Source: [Limnothrix rosea] IAM M-220 (GTDB lineage: Bacteria > Cyanobacteriota > Cyanobacteriia > Cyanobacteriales > MRBY01). Taken from it: a stretch of DNA of 64,000 nt. The stretch's first letter is position 1, and each line of letters begins with the position of its first letter. The notes under the pieces are model-generated. The model worked only from the letters and a program-made list of their open reading frames with translations, was not told the origin of the DNA and did not search any database. Position numbers and translations under genes: made by a program. Of this stretch, positions 1 through 8,476 are shown piece by piece. Location of the stretch: positions 1-64,000 of the forward strand of contig NZ_MRBY01000016.1 of assembly GCF_001904615.1 (NCBI RefSeq), in the 5' to 3' direction.

Positions 1-55
1 GCTCTCCCATTCACCGCGTCGTACTTCCGAGCATGCTTAAGCAAAACTCACGTTA
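1..55. repeat. Dispersed imperfect repeat, copy 1
   Basis: This 55-bp stretch aligns without gaps to 8240-8294, with about 9 mismatches. The best conserved block is cttaagcaaaactca. It overlaps the last codon of the cytochrome gene that ends at 53. It could be a relic of a small mobile or intergenic repeat family; no transposase or clear inverted ends are seen. Confidence 0.5.
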
Positions 56-757
56 TTTAAGTAGAGGAATAATCCAAGCCGCGACAAGGCTCACCAAAAT
101 CGCAATTTCCAAGGCAATCATCGTCGTCATTGGTTGAAACCATTTTCTCCAAGCTCCCTGCTGGACACTCGACCACCACCTAGAAAGCTGCCCAGACCAA
201 AGAGTCGGACTATCTTTCTCGCGAAACTCCCAAGTCAGCATTGAGAGCAACAATGGAGCCCCACCCACTTTGGCATTCATCAACAGGTGTAGAGCAATGG
301 CACCGACCATTACCACCCACGAAATGAGATGAGCGTAGTACCAAGCATGGTTTAACTCCCCATCGGGTAGCCAGTTTTCATCCATCATCTTGCCGCTGAA
401 CACAGCAAAGGTTAATGCCAGCAGTGCCAGAGTATTTGTCACTCGATTGAGGTTATACCACCAGATGGGTTTGCCCACTTGAGTCAGTTTTCTCAAGGTA
501 TTGGGTTGTATCAATCGTTTTTGCCCCCGATGGAAGGCATAGATGATAAACGCCGGAAATATTAGTAATGTCCACAGCCCAAAAGTGCCATGGATGCCCT
601 CAATGTCTGGGAAGGTGGGCAGGGGAATTTTGCCCCAGCGACCGTCGTAGGTGTCGTATGTCCAATAGGCGGTGAGAATAGCGGCCATGAGGAATAGCCC
701 CACAGAGCCATGCAAAATACGCAGGAGAAGGGGTTGATAAGGGCGGGATAATGCCAT
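53..757 (-). CDS. Cytochrome b561-type membrane protein
   Basis: A 234-residue integral membrane protein resembling bacterial cytochrome b561/b6-domain proteins, which carry haem b between transmembrane helices and pass electrons. Hydrophobic helices lie near residues 12-32, 58-75, 105-122, 140-160 and 210-232. Candidate haem-ligand histidines are in ILHG near residue 15, in IHGTFG near 55, and in the YYAHLISW and ALHLLMN segments near 142 and 157. The start ATG at 757 is 58 bp after the end of mnx on the same strand, so the two may be co-transcribed and share the manganese riboswitch. The electron donor and acceptor cannot be told from sequence. Confidence 0.75.
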   Translation of the reverse strand: MALSRPYQPLLLRILHGSVGLFLMAAILTAYWTYDTYDGRWGKIPLPTFPDIEGIHGTFGLWTLLIFPAFIIYAFHRGQKRLIQPNTLRKLTQVGKPIWWYNLNRVTNTLALLALTFAVFSGKMMDENWLPDGELNHAWYYAHLISWVVMVGAIALHLLMNAKVGGAPLLLSMLTWEFREKDSPTLWSGQLSRWWSSVQQGAWRKWFQPMTTMIALEIAILVSLVAAWIIPLLK

Positions 758-815
758 CTTTTTAGTTGATTTTGTCTAAGGTTGAAGGATTTTAGATCTG
801 CAAAAGGGTTGTGAC

Positions 816-1439
816 TTAGGGGCTTTCCATCGCAGCGAGGATGCCAAAGCCGATAAATAAGACACCGCCTAATGCTGTGAGTAGACGCTCAGAAATACGT
901 CCAGCGATGAGTTTGCCACAGACTACGGCGATCGCCGCGCAACTGACATGACCCAAAATTGCTCCTAATAACACGCCATAGGGATGCTGGGCAGATGCCA
1001 TGGTGACGGTTGCAATCTGTGTGCGATCGCCCCATTCGGCAACAAAAGTGAGGGTAAATGCTTCCAACATAATGGATCTAGCAGACCAGATAACAATGTT
1101 TCGTTCACGCTGTTCGACTGCCTCTAGAGCCTCCGCCTGTTCACCGTCCATGGTTGCTTGGCCAGATAGGCGACTGGCATCATAGAGCAGTTTTAGCCCA
1201 AAACCAATAAACAACGCGACAGCAATGCCCCTGACGTAATGCTGCGGGAAAAAAGTCATGATTTGCCCAATCCAGACCGAGAGCAAAGTCATGCTCGTCA
1301 GAGCCGCCGCCGCCCCAATAAACACCCACTTTCGGGGGTGACGCATGGCTAAGATTGCCCCAATAAAAAAGCTTTTATCCCCGATTTCCGACAGGGTGAT
1401 CAGTAACAACCCAGAGGTAAATCCTGTTAAAAAGTTCAT
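816..1439 (-). CDS. mnx: Manganese exporter of the UPF0016/GDT1 family
   Basis: A 207-residue protein with about six membrane helices and the two signature motifs of the UPF0016/TMEM165 family: EIGDKS near residue 18 and EWGDRT near residue 134. In Synechocystis the homologue Mnx moves Mn2+ out of the cytoplasm and protects against manganese excess. The acidic motifs are thought to form the cation pathway. The two halves are inverted repeats of one another, with a hydrophilic loop near residues 90-110. The 5' leader carries a yybP-ykoY-type element (1524-1634), which supports manganese-dependent control and the assigned substrate. Calcium or proton antiport remains possible for the family. 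Confidence 0.88.
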   Translation of the reverse strand: MNFLTGFTSGLLLITLSEIGDKSFFIGAILAMRHPRKWVFIGAAAALTSMTLLSVWIGQIMTFFPQHYVRGIAVALFIGFGLKLLYDASRLSGQATMDGEQAEALEAVEQRERNIVIWSARSIMLEAFTLTFVAEWGDRTQIATVTMASAQHPYGVLLGAILGHVSCAAIAVVCGKLIAGRISERLLTALGGVLFIGFGILAAMESP

Positions 1440-1490
1440 GCTCTACTCCAATTTGAGATGGATTAAGTAGGCATGACGGATATCTAGAAA

Positions 1491-1532
1491 GACCCCACCA
1501 AGCCCACTTTTTCCGTGGACTTAGTGAAGGTC
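1491..1532 (-). promoter_or_regulatory. Expression-platform hairpin of the mnx leader
   Basis: On the minus strand the segment GACCTTCACTAAGTCCAC pairs almost continuously with GTGGGCTTGGTGGGGTC across a short A-rich loop, with one bulge and several G-U pairs. Its 5' arm overlaps the GACCTT strand that should close the aptamer's basal helix. Ligand-bound aptamer and hairpin are therefore mutually exclusive. The U-run after the stem is weak (TCTTTC), so it may be a terminator or a folding switch. The mechanism is inferred. Confidence 0.65.
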
Positions 1533-1634
1533 TCGCTGACAAATCAGAAAAACTAATTTGCTATCGGCACCAGGCTCATCACCAGTATGTTGACGCCGAT
1601 AACGGGCGATCAATCGCCCAAGCTACTCCCCTTC
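1524..1634 (-). promoter_or_regulatory. yybP-ykoY-type manganese riboswitch aptamer
   Basis: The minus-strand leader of mnx carries the conserved landmarks of the yybP-ykoY class in order: GGGGAGTAGC (rc of 1622-1631), a stem built on the self-complementary GGGCGAT...ATCGCCC, GTCAACATACTGG, a second stem using GCCGATA, and GCGAGACCTTCACT (about 1524-1536) closing the basal helix. This class binds Mn2+ and switches on efflux genes. Its position about 85 nt or more upstream of a GDT1-family Mn exporter is the expected context. Covariance-model scoring was not possible here. Confidence 0.85.
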
Positions 1635-1811
1635 ATTGATTTAGAAGCACCATGATTTTCGGTGAATGTCAAAGCAAAATGATCGCCATCAATCCCCGAC
1701 TCAGGCGATCGCCGCTTTCCTATTCCAATCCCTATTTCCTGTCAGCCAACAAACTGGATAAGATAAAGAGCAACGGCGATCGCCACCTTTTTTACCTGAA
1801 CCCCAGAAGTT
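1635..1811. other. Divergent intergenic region mnx/asnS
   Basis: About 180 bp between the divergently transcribed mnx leader and asnS. It holds two HIP1-type sites and must contain both promoters. I could not fix a -10 box or transcription start with confidence, and no small gene is convincing. Confidence 0.4.
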
Positions 1812-3200
1812 ATGACCATGCGCATCAAGGAAATCCTAAAATCTGCTGAAATCCAGTCCACCGTTACCATCGAAGGCTGGGTCAAAACAAAGCGGGAACT
1901 AAAAGCGTTTTCCTTTATCGAGATTAGCGATGGCTCCACCATGGACGGCATACAGGTGATCATCGACAAAGATTTAGCCGACTACGACAACATCATCAAA
2001 CAGCTCAACACAGGTGCATCGGTCACAGCAGAAGGATTAGTGGTCGAATCACCGGGAAAAGGCCAACGTATCGAAGTGCAAGCCTCCGCAATTACTGTGC
2101 ACGGCGAAGCAGATCCTGAAACTTATCCCCTCCAGAAAAAACGCCATAGCTTTGAATTTTTGCGGACAATCGGTCATCTTCGGGGCAAAACCAATACCCT
2201 CGGCGCGGTAATGCGGGTGCGTAACGCTTGTGCCACAGCCATTCATCAATTTTTCCAAGAAAAAGGCTTTATTTGGGCGCACACACCGATTATTACAGCG
2301 AGTGATTGTGAAGGAGCTGGCGAAATGTTTGCGGTCACGAATTTTGATATTGCCAACCCAAAACGTGACAAAGCTGGGGCAATTAATTACGCCGAAGACT
2401 TTTTCGGTCGTCCGGCCTATTTAACGGTGAGTGGTCAGCTCGAAGCCGAAGTGATGGCGATGTCTTTTAAAAATGTCTATACTTTTGGCCCCACTTTCCG
2501 CGCCGAGAATTCCAATACCTCCCGTCACCTCGCAGAATTTTGGATGGTGGAACCGGAGATGGCTTTTTGCGATATTATTGGCGACCAAGATTTGGCGGAA
2601 GAATTTCTCAAGTACATCTTTAAATATGTGCTGGAAACTTGCCCAGAAGACATGGAATTTTTCAATAAGCGTATCGACAAAACTGTTCTTGAAACCGCCA
2701 ACAATATTATCGATAACGAGTTTGAGCGCATTACCTATACCGAGGCGATCGCCCTACTAGAAAAAAGCTCTAAAAAATTTGAATTTCCCGTGGCATGGGG
2801 TATCGATATGCAGTCCGAACACGAACGTTATTTAGCAGAAGAATTATTCAAAAAGCCCCTAATTGTCACCAACTATCCCAAAGAAATTAAAGCCTTTTAT
2901 ATGCGTCTAAACGACGACGAAAAAACCGTTGCCGCCATGGATGTTTTAGTCCCAAAAATTGGTGAACTCATTGGCGGTTCCCAGCGGGAAGAACGACTAG
3001 ACGTACTCGAACGCCGCATCAAAGCAATGAATATCGAAGCCGATGACCTCTGGTGGTATCTCGATTTACGTCGCTTTGGCACAGTGCCCCATGCAGGCTT
3101 TGGTTTAGGCTTCGAGCGACTGGTGCAATTTATGACGGGCATGGCAAATATCCGCGATGTGATTCCCTTTCCCCGCACACCTCTCAATGCAGAATTCTAA
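1812..3200 (+). CDS. asnS: Asparaginyl-tRNA synthetase
   Basis: A 462-residue class II aminoacyl-tRNA synthetase that charges tRNA-Asn with asparagine. The N-terminal OB-fold anticodon-binding domain spans about residues 1-120 ([12 protein letters not shown]). The catalytic domain follows, with motif 2 around [21 protein letters not shown] and motif 3 at the C-terminus, [15 protein letters not shown]. The length is normal for bacterial AsnRS. A second in-frame ATG two codons on (MRIKEIL) is equally plausible as the start. The last 101 bp, from 3103 through the stop at 3200 to 3203, are duplicated exactly at 4509-4609, flanking the two genes that follow. Confidence 0.95.
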   Translation: MTMRIKEILKSAEIQSTVTIEGWVKTKRELKAFSFIEISDGSTMDGIQVIIDKDLADYDNIIKQLNTGASVTAEGLVVESPGKGQRIEVQASAITVHGEADPETYPLQKKRHSFEFLRTIGHLRGKTNTLGAVMRVRNACATAIHQFFQEKGFIWAHTPIITASDCEGAGEMFAVTNFDIANPKRDKAGAINYAEDFFGRPAYLTVSGQLEAEVMAMSFKNVYTFGPTFRAENSNTSRHLAEFWMVEPEMAFCDIIGDQDLAEEFLKYIFKYVLETCPEDMEFFNKRIDKTVLETANNIIDNEFERITYTEAIALLEKSSKKFEFPVAWGIDMQSEHERYLAEELFKKPLIVTNYPKEIKAFYMRLNDDEKTVAAMDVLVPKIGELIGGSQREERLDVLERRIKAMNIEADDLWWYLDLRRFGTVPHAGFGLGFERLVQFMTGMANIRDVIPFPRTPLNAEF

Positions 3201-3203
3201 ACA
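3103..3203 (+). repeat. Direct repeat, copy 1: 3' end of asnS
   Basis: 101 bp identical to 4509-4609 at an offset of 1406 bp, covering the last 32 codons of asnS, the stop and three following bases. With one mismatch the match extends five more bases to 3208. Copy 1 belongs to the intact gene; copy 2 stands alone. Confidence 0.97.
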
Positions 3204-3205
3204 TC

Positions 3206-4009
3206 ATGTTCGATAAGCAACGCCGGAAAATTTTGATCGTAACAAAAACATACCCATCTATCAGTACAAAATATAAAGAGACAGTCTGTACTGCTGGAAT
3301 GCTATTAGATGACGAAGAGAAACCTCTAGGTTGGATAAGAATTTACCCTATCCGCTTTCGAAAACTAGATTTTGATAAACGATATCCTCGTTGGTCAATT
3401 ATTAGTGCCGAAATTTGGCGTGATGAAAGAGATAGCCGAAAAGAGAGTCATAAAATCGAAGATCAATCTATTCAGTTAATTCGAAAAATTGACACACAAG
3501 ATGCATGGCAAGAGAGAAAGAGCTTTATTCTGCCTTTTCTTGACCAATCTATTAAACAAATCCAATCTGAAAACAGATCTTTAGGACTACTTAAACCTAA
3601 GCAAATTAAGAAGTTTTACATTAAAGAAACAACAAGGGCTTGGAGTGAAAGACAACAAGGAGTACTGGATCAGTATGATTTATTAGAGAAACCTGTCGAT
3701 TTAGAAAAAATCCCATATCAATTCGGTTATGAATTCATAGATGAAGATGATTTTTCTCATAAATTTTCCATTAATGATTGGGAGATTGCTCAACTTTACC
3801 GTCAATGTCGTGATAGATCTAGGAAGATAGGTTTGGAGGCAGAACAAGAAGCTTTAGTTAAAGTAAAGGCGAAACTTGAAGGAGATTTCCTGAAAAATAA
3901 AGATCTTTACTTTTTTGTCGGTAATCAGAAAAGATTCAAAAACTTCATGACTATTGGCTTGATTTATCCTCCTAAAGTCAAGACAAAACAATTATCATTT
4001 GATTTATAA
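3206..4009 (+). CDS. DUF488-associated protein, possibly dual-OB family
   Basis: A 267-residue soluble protein of unknown function. The N-terminus (ILIVTKTYPSIS, then TVCTAGML and GWIRIYPIRFRKLDF) resembles a family I remember being encoded beside DUF488 genes and described as having two OB folds; that family call is from memory. The C-terminus ends in KDLYFFVGNQ and a short basic tail. The reading frame extends upstream into asnS, but the ATG at 3206 is the sensible start, only 5 nt after the asnS stop. It has no ribosome-binding site of its own beyond asnS sequence, so co-transcription and coupling with asnS are likely. Base composition is AT-rich and HIP1 sites are absent, unlike asnS, suggesting transfer. 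Confidence 0.75.
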   Translation: MFDKQRRKILIVTKTYPSISTKYKETVCTAGMLLDDEEKPLGWIRIYPIRFRKLDFDKRYPRWSIISAEIWRDERDSRKESHKIEDQSIQLIRKIDTQDAWQERKSFILPFLDQSIKQIQSENRSLGLLKPKQIKKFYIKETTRAWSERQQGVLDQYDLLEKPVDLEKIPYQFGYEFIDEDDFSHKFSINDWEIAQLYRQCRDRSRKIGLEAEQEALVKVKAKLEGDFLKNKDLYFFVGNQKRFKNFMTIGLIYPPKVKTKQLSFDL

Positions 4010-4019
4010 TTTTTCAACT

Positions 4020-4436
4020 ATGCAAACTCAATCTCCACAAGCATCTATTTTTACATTCGGCTACGGTAATCGGAAAAACTATGACCAATTTCTCGAATAT
4101 CTTCAAAATCATGAAATTGATTGTGTTGTGGATGTTCGACACACTCCTAGGGCTTGGACTCGAAAGTGGTATGGTCAACAAATTCAAAACTTGTGTTCAG
4201 AACATGATGTTGAGTATTACTCTGAGCCAGCATTAGGGAATACTTCTGGTTCCAAAAACTGGATTCCACCAAACCTTGCCCAAGCGGATCAAGCACTCCA
4301 AGATCTTGCTAAAAAGATTCAATCATGTAGGGTTCTTTTATTATGTTCTGAACTGGATCACCACAAATGCCATCGTACTGAAGTTGCGGAACAACTTATG
4401 AAGTTAACAGGGAGTGAGATTCACCATTGCTGTTAG
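4020..4436 (+). CDS. DUF488 family protein
   Basis: A 138-residue protein with the DUF488 hallmarks: N-terminal IFTFGYGNR, then VDVRHTPRAW near residue 43, and the C-terminal LLLCSELDHHKCHR, the form of the family's LLC-E-x-x-x-x-CHR signature. The biochemical role of DUF488 is not established; its gene neighbourhoods have suggested roles in nucleic-acid metabolism or defence. The start is the ATG at 4020, 10 nt after the previous gene's stop. A TTG at 3999 overlapping the upstream gene is an alternative. With the preceding gene it forms a two-gene, AT-rich module enclosed by the asnS direct repeats. Confidence 0.82.
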   Translation: MQTQSPQASIFTFGYGNRKNYDQFLEYLQNHEIDCVVDVRHTPRAWTRKWYGQQIQNLCSEHDVEYYSEPALGNTSGSKNWIPPNLAQADQALQDLAKKIQSCRVLLLCSELDHHKCHRTEVAEQLMKLTGSEIHHCC

Positions 4437-4508
4437 TTTCTGAATTACAAAGCGTTCTGTTTATGACAACTTCAATATTCTGTCGCTAGAGCATACTGCG
4501 TCATTCTC

Positions 4509-4609
4509 GTTTAGGCTTCGAGCGACTGGTGCAATTTATGACGGGCATGGCAAATATCCGCGATGTGATTCCCTTTCCCCGCACACCTCTCAATGCAGAA
4601 TTCTAAACA
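4509..4609 (+). repeat. Direct repeat, copy 2: orphan asnS 3' end
   Basis: Exact 101-bp copy of 3103-3203, including the asnS stop codon, lying 72 bp after the DUF488 gene. It has no start codon or upstream asnS sequence and is a gene fragment. It marks the right boundary of the inserted two-gene module and probably represents the original junction between asnS and the sequence at 4610 onward. Confidence 0.95.
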
Positions 4610-4644
4610 CCATGATTTCTAGACCGCGCTGGACGATAGGTTGT

Positions 4645-7600
4645 CTATTCGTGCAAAGTATCCTCTTGGGTAATCGGTAAACGGATGGTAAACGTCGTAC
4701 CTTGTCCTTTACCCGAAATACATTTTAAAGAACCTCGATGTTTTTCGGTAACGATTTGATAGCTAATCGATAGCCCCATACCTGTACCTTTACCCACCGC
4801 CTTTGTCGTGAAGAAAGGATCAAAAATGCGTTGACAGGTTCCTTCAGACATGCCAGTACCATTGTCTTGGAACATGATCGCAACAGCATGGTCATCTAGT
4901 TGTTGGGTGCGAATAGTGATGCAGGGTTGTTTTTCTTTAATCTCTTGGTAACTGAGGCCTTTATTGCTTTCTTCAATAGCATCGATGGCATTGGCCAATA
5001 GATTCATAAATACTTGATTAAGCTGACTGGGAAAACATGTCACTAGAGGTAAGCTGCCATAGTCTTGAATAAGTTCAATGGCAGGGGAACTACCTGTATC
5101 CTTGAGGCGATGTTGCAAAATTAATAGGGTGCTGTCGAGACCTTCATGGATATCGACGGCTTTAAATGCGGCTTCGTCGATGCGGGAAAAATTTCGGAGG
5201 GATGTGACAATTTCCCGTATGCGCTCGGTGCCTAGGGAAATAGAATCAACAATTTTTGGGAAGTCTTGTTTGATGAAGTCGATGTCATATTCATCTATGG
5301 CTTGGGCTACGGTGGCTTCTGGTTCTGGGTAAACGGCTTCGTATACTTTTAGGAAGTTGAAAAGGTCGTGGACATGGCCATTGAGATGGCTGAGATTGCC
5401 ATAGATAAAGTTGACGGGATTGTTGATTTCATGGGCCACGCCTGCAACTAATTGTCCTAGGCTAGCCATTTTTTCGGTTTGGATGAGTTGGGCTTGGGAT
5501 TCTTTGAGGTTATCGAGGGTGTTTTTGAGTTGTTCGGCTTGGTTCTGGATATATTGGACATAATCAGCTTGCTGTAGGGCGATACCCAGCTGTTCGCCGA
5601 CTTGGGCTAATAGGTCTATTTCGTCGGCTTGCCATGATCGGGGAGCGTTATTTTGGTAGGCGGCTAGTAGTCCCCATAGTTTATCGTCGTCAAAAATCGG
5701 GGCGATCGCGTAGGCTTTTGCTTGAAATTCTTCTAGGAGTTTAATATGGCAATCTTGGTGACCAACGGTATAGATATCATCGACGCTAAAAGTCTCGTTG
5801 CGGCGGTATCTTCCCCCTTGGTTTTCCATTAAAAAGGTATCTTCGACCGGTGGGATGTTGTTCACTAGGGGCTGCCATTGCTCTGCCACGGACTCGAAAA
5901 GGAATTGTCCACTCCAGTCGCTATTGAATTGATAAATGGCGACGCGATCTGCGTTAAGGATACTGCGGACTTCATCGGTAGCGGTCTGACAAATGTCCTG
6001 AAAATCAAAGGAGCGACGAATCTTGCTCACAATCTTGATTAGGGATTTTTGGCGATTAATGGCGCGTTCTTGTTCTAGGGATTGTTGGATGGCGATGCCT
6101 AGTTGTTCGCCAATTTGTGCTAATAACTCGACTTCATCATTTTTCCAAGGGCGAGGGCCTGTATTTTGGTAGGCGGCTAGTAAACCCCATAGTCTATTGT
6201 TTTCAAAGATCGGGGCGATCGCGTAGGCTTTTGCTTGAAATTCTTCTAGGAGTTTAATATGGCAATCTTGGTGACCAACGGTATAGATATCATCGACGCT
6301 AAAAGTCTCGTTGCGGCGGTATCTTCCCCCTTGGTTTTCCATTAAAAAGGTATCTTCGACCGGTGGGATGTTGTTCACTAGGGGCTGCCATTGCTCTGCC
6401 ACGGACTCGAAAAGGAATTGTCCACTCCAGTCGCTATTGAATTGATAAATGGCGACGCGATCTGCGTTCAGGATACTGCGGACTTCATCGGTGGCGGTCT
6501 GACAAATGTCCTGAAAATCAAAGGAGCGACGAATCTTGCTCACAATCTTGATTAGGGATTTTTGGCGATTAATGGCGCGTTCTTGTTCTAGGGATTGTCG
6601 GAGGGCGATGCTGAGTTGTTCGCCGATTTGGGTGAGGAGTTCTATTTCGTCGGTTTGCCATTGTCGGGGGCCTGAGTTTTGATAGACGGCGAGCATGCCC
6701 CAAAGGTGATCTTTTTCAAAGATTGGGGCGACGACATAGGCTTTTGCTTGTAGTTGCTCTAGTAGTTTGATGTAGCATTCTGTGTATCGGGCTTGGTAGA
6801 TATCATTGATGGCGAGAACTGTGTTGTTTTTGTAGCATCCGCCCTTGGTTGCCATGAAGTGGGTGTCTCGGATATTGATTAATGTTTCTGTTAGGCTTTG
6901 CCAGCCTTCTTTGTGGGATTCGAATAAGAATTTACCGCTCCAATCTTCGTTGAATTGGTAGATGGTGACGCGGTCTGCGTCGATGATATCTAGTGTTTCT
7001 TTGGTGGCGGTCTGGCAAATGACTGTCCAGTCAAGGGATTGGCGAATGCGATTGGTGATTTTAACGAGGGCTTTTTGGCGTTTGAGTGCTCGGCTTTGGG
7101 CTTTGGTTTTGGCTAGGAGGGTTGCTTGGTTGGTGATTTGTTCGAGCTGTTCTGCTTGTTGGAGGGCGATCGCGAAGTAGTCGGCAATTTTTCGGACAAA
7201 TTCAATTTCTGGCAATTGCCAGCGGCGGGGCTGGTGACATTGGTGAACACAGAGTAAACCCCAGAGTTCTCCGTCTTTGAGAACTGGCACGATGAGGTTT
7301 GCTCGCACTTGGAATCGCTTGAGGATCGACATGTAGCAATCGCTCAGGTTTGCTTCGTCAATGTCGGCGATCGCCTGTATGCGTCCTTGGGCATAGTCGG
7401 CGGTAAATTGTGATCCGAAACAGCGGTCATAAACTCTCTCGGCGAGGGCAGAAGAGATTCCTTCAGTAATATCTTCGGCAACAAATTCTCCTTCTTCACA
7501 GCCACTTTCTGGAAGGAAACGAAATACACAGACACGATCTGCATTCAGTAGCTGACGAATCTCTGTGGCAGTGGTGTTTAGGATTGTATGGAGATCGTTG

Positions 7601-7743
7601 GACGAGCGAATTTTGTCAATGATGCCGGCGATCGTTTTTTGCTGCTGAATCTGCTCAAAAAGTTTGTCTGTACAAGAAGCCAATTGGTAGGCAGCTTGTT
7701 CGAGAGCATTAAAATTTGATTGGGGATCAGGGACGGCTGCCAT
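4645..7743 (-). CDS. Multi-GAF sensor histidine kinase, cyanobacteriochrome-like
   Basis: A 1032-residue soluble kinase with four GAF domains (about residues 40-200, 225-385, 398-555, 569-726), a short coiled coil, a HisKA segment with the phospho-acceptor in GVAHEINNP near residue 768, and an HATPase domain (DNGTGMSEG, GKGTGMGLSIS) near 880-1025. GAF3 and GAF4 carry the sequence QGGRYRRNETF and then DCHIKLLEEF, with Cys near 493 and 664 followed by His. That is the arrangement of bilin-binding cyanobacteriochromes, so light sensing is plausible. GAF1 and GAF2 have Cys-Tyr instead. No membrane segments or attached receiver. GAF3 and GAF4 are almost identical at DNA level. The cognate regulator is not adjacent. 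Confidence 0.88.
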   Translation of the reverse strand: MAAVPDPQSNFNALEQAAYQLASCTDKLFEQIQQQKTIAGIIDKIRSSNDLHTILNTTATEIRQLLNADRVCVFRFLPESGCEEGEFVAEDITEGISSALAERVYDRCFGSQFTADYAQGRIQAIADIDEANLSDCYMSILKRFQVRANLIVPVLKDGELWGLLCVHQCHQPRRWQLPEIEFVRKIADYFAIALQQAEQLEQITNQATLLAKTKAQSRALKRQKALVKITNRIRQSLDWTVICQTATKETLDIIDADRVTIYQFNEDWSGKFLFESHKEGWQSLTETLINIRDTHFMATKGGCYKNNTVLAINDIYQARYTECYIKLLEQLQAKAYVVAPIFEKDHLWGMLAVYQNSGPRQWQTDEIELLTQIGEQLSIALRQSLEQERAINRQKSLIKIVSKIRRSFDFQDICQTATDEVRSILNADRVAIYQFNSDWSGQFLFESVAEQWQPLVNNIPPVEDTFLMENQGGRYRRNETFSVDDIYTVGHQDCHIKLLEEFQAKAYAIAPIFENNRLWGLLAAYQNTGPRPWKNDEVELLAQIGEQLGIAIQQSLEQERAINRQKSLIKIVSKIRRSFDFQDICQTATDEVRSILNADRVAIYQFNSDWSGQFLFESVAEQWQPLVNNIPPVEDTFLMENQGGRYRRNETFSVDDIYTVGHQDCHIKLLEEFQAKAYAIAPIFDDDKLWGLLAAYQNNAPRSWQADEIDLLAQVGEQLGIALQQADYVQYIQNQAEQLKNTLDNLKESQAQLIQTEKMASLGQLVAGVAHEINNPVNFIYGNLSHLNGHVHDLFNFLKVYEAVYPEPEATVAQAIDEYDIDFIKQDFPKIVDSISLGTERIREIVTSLRNFSRIDEAAFKAVDIHEGLDSTLLILQHRLKDTGSSPAIELIQDYGSLPLVTCFPSQLNQVFMNLLANAIDAIEESNKGLSYQEIKEKQPCITIRTQQLDDHAVAIMFQDNGTGMSEGTCQRIFDPFFTTKAVGKGTGMGLSISYQIVTEKHRGSLKCISGKGQGTTFTIRLPITQEDTLHE
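5696..6085 (-). repeat. Internal GAF repeat, copy A (GAF4 side)
   Basis: About 390 bp inside the kinase gene matching 6209-6598 at an offset of 513 bp, with only two substitutions that I can see (ctgcgttaagg against ctgcgttcagg, and cggtagcgg against cggtggcgg). The sequences on both sides diverge quickly. This points to recent domain duplication or gene conversion. Confidence 0.95.
6209..6598 (-). repeat. Internal GAF repeat, copy B (GAF3 side)
   Basis: Partner of 5696-6085. It encodes the core of GAF3, from the linker QSLEQERAINRQ to the segment AKAYAIAPIF. Confidence 0.95.
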
Positions 7744-8476
7744 AGGTACTCAAGGGAAATGTGGCTGAAATTAGTCGGATGAATTTTAAGTCAGCGGGAG
7801 TATTGCGGTGGGAATATGAACGAAAAGGCTTTTTTTATTCTAAATACAAGGTAACGAAAACTGTTCCGCCATGTTTACTAAAATAATAATTTAATAAGTT
7901 AGATGAGCTTTTCAGGGTATTTGGTGTTGGTAATTGTGAAGCTATGGTTCATAAATGTTTCACATGGGATATGGGTAAAGGAAGGGGATTTGGATAATGC
8001 TTGAGAAGTGATGAAGCTGGCTTTAGATGTCATACTAAGGTCTCATGACTAAAGCTTCTTTCTCTGTTTTCTCATAAGTGAGGGGCGATCGCCCTAGATA
8101 ACGTCAGTTATGGATAAGAATTTAGCTGATATTTCTTTAAAGAAAAGAAGACAAGGAGAGGTAGAGACACGGAGAACCAACGAAAATTTGCGTTTTTTGA
8201 CCCCTAGGATTGTTTGGATAAAACATCTCCCTATCTCTCGCTCTCTTATTCGCCGCGTCGTATTGCCGAGTACCCTTAAGCAAAACTCAGGTTAGATATG
8301 ATGACTCGCTGATTATCTTTTCGTAAGGATTTTAGTTTACCCATTGGCCGCTCTAATTTTTTTAAATTGATATAACCATCTTTGGTATGACAATCTTTGA
8401 ATTTTTTTTATCTTTTTTTTGATTTTTCATATCAAAGGGTTTAGGAGACTTTTTTTAGCTTTACAGATGAGTTTAT
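7744..8476. other. AT-rich intergenic region without a supported gene
   Basis: About 730 bp between the kinase start and the DUF4157 gene's end. It has one HIP1 site near 8085, long T and A tracts near 8350-8460, and the dispersed repeat at 8240-8294. A 61-codon plus-strand frame at 8110-8295 runs through the repeat and looks non-coding. The kinase promoter must lie just above 7743. Confidence 0.5.
8240..8294. repeat. Dispersed imperfect repeat, copy 2
   Basis: Second copy of the 55-bp sequence at 1-55, about 84 percent identical by eye. It lies in a non-coding, AT-rich gap. Confidence 0.5.

Noticed and set aside
1652..1849. 65-codon plus-strand frame before asnS
   Set aside because: It overlaps the asnS start in another frame and contains HIP1 sites read as random residues; no domain or ribosome-binding site.
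8110..8295. 61-codon frame in the gap above the DUF4157 gene
   Set aside because: It runs through the dispersed repeat and has no recognisable protein pattern.
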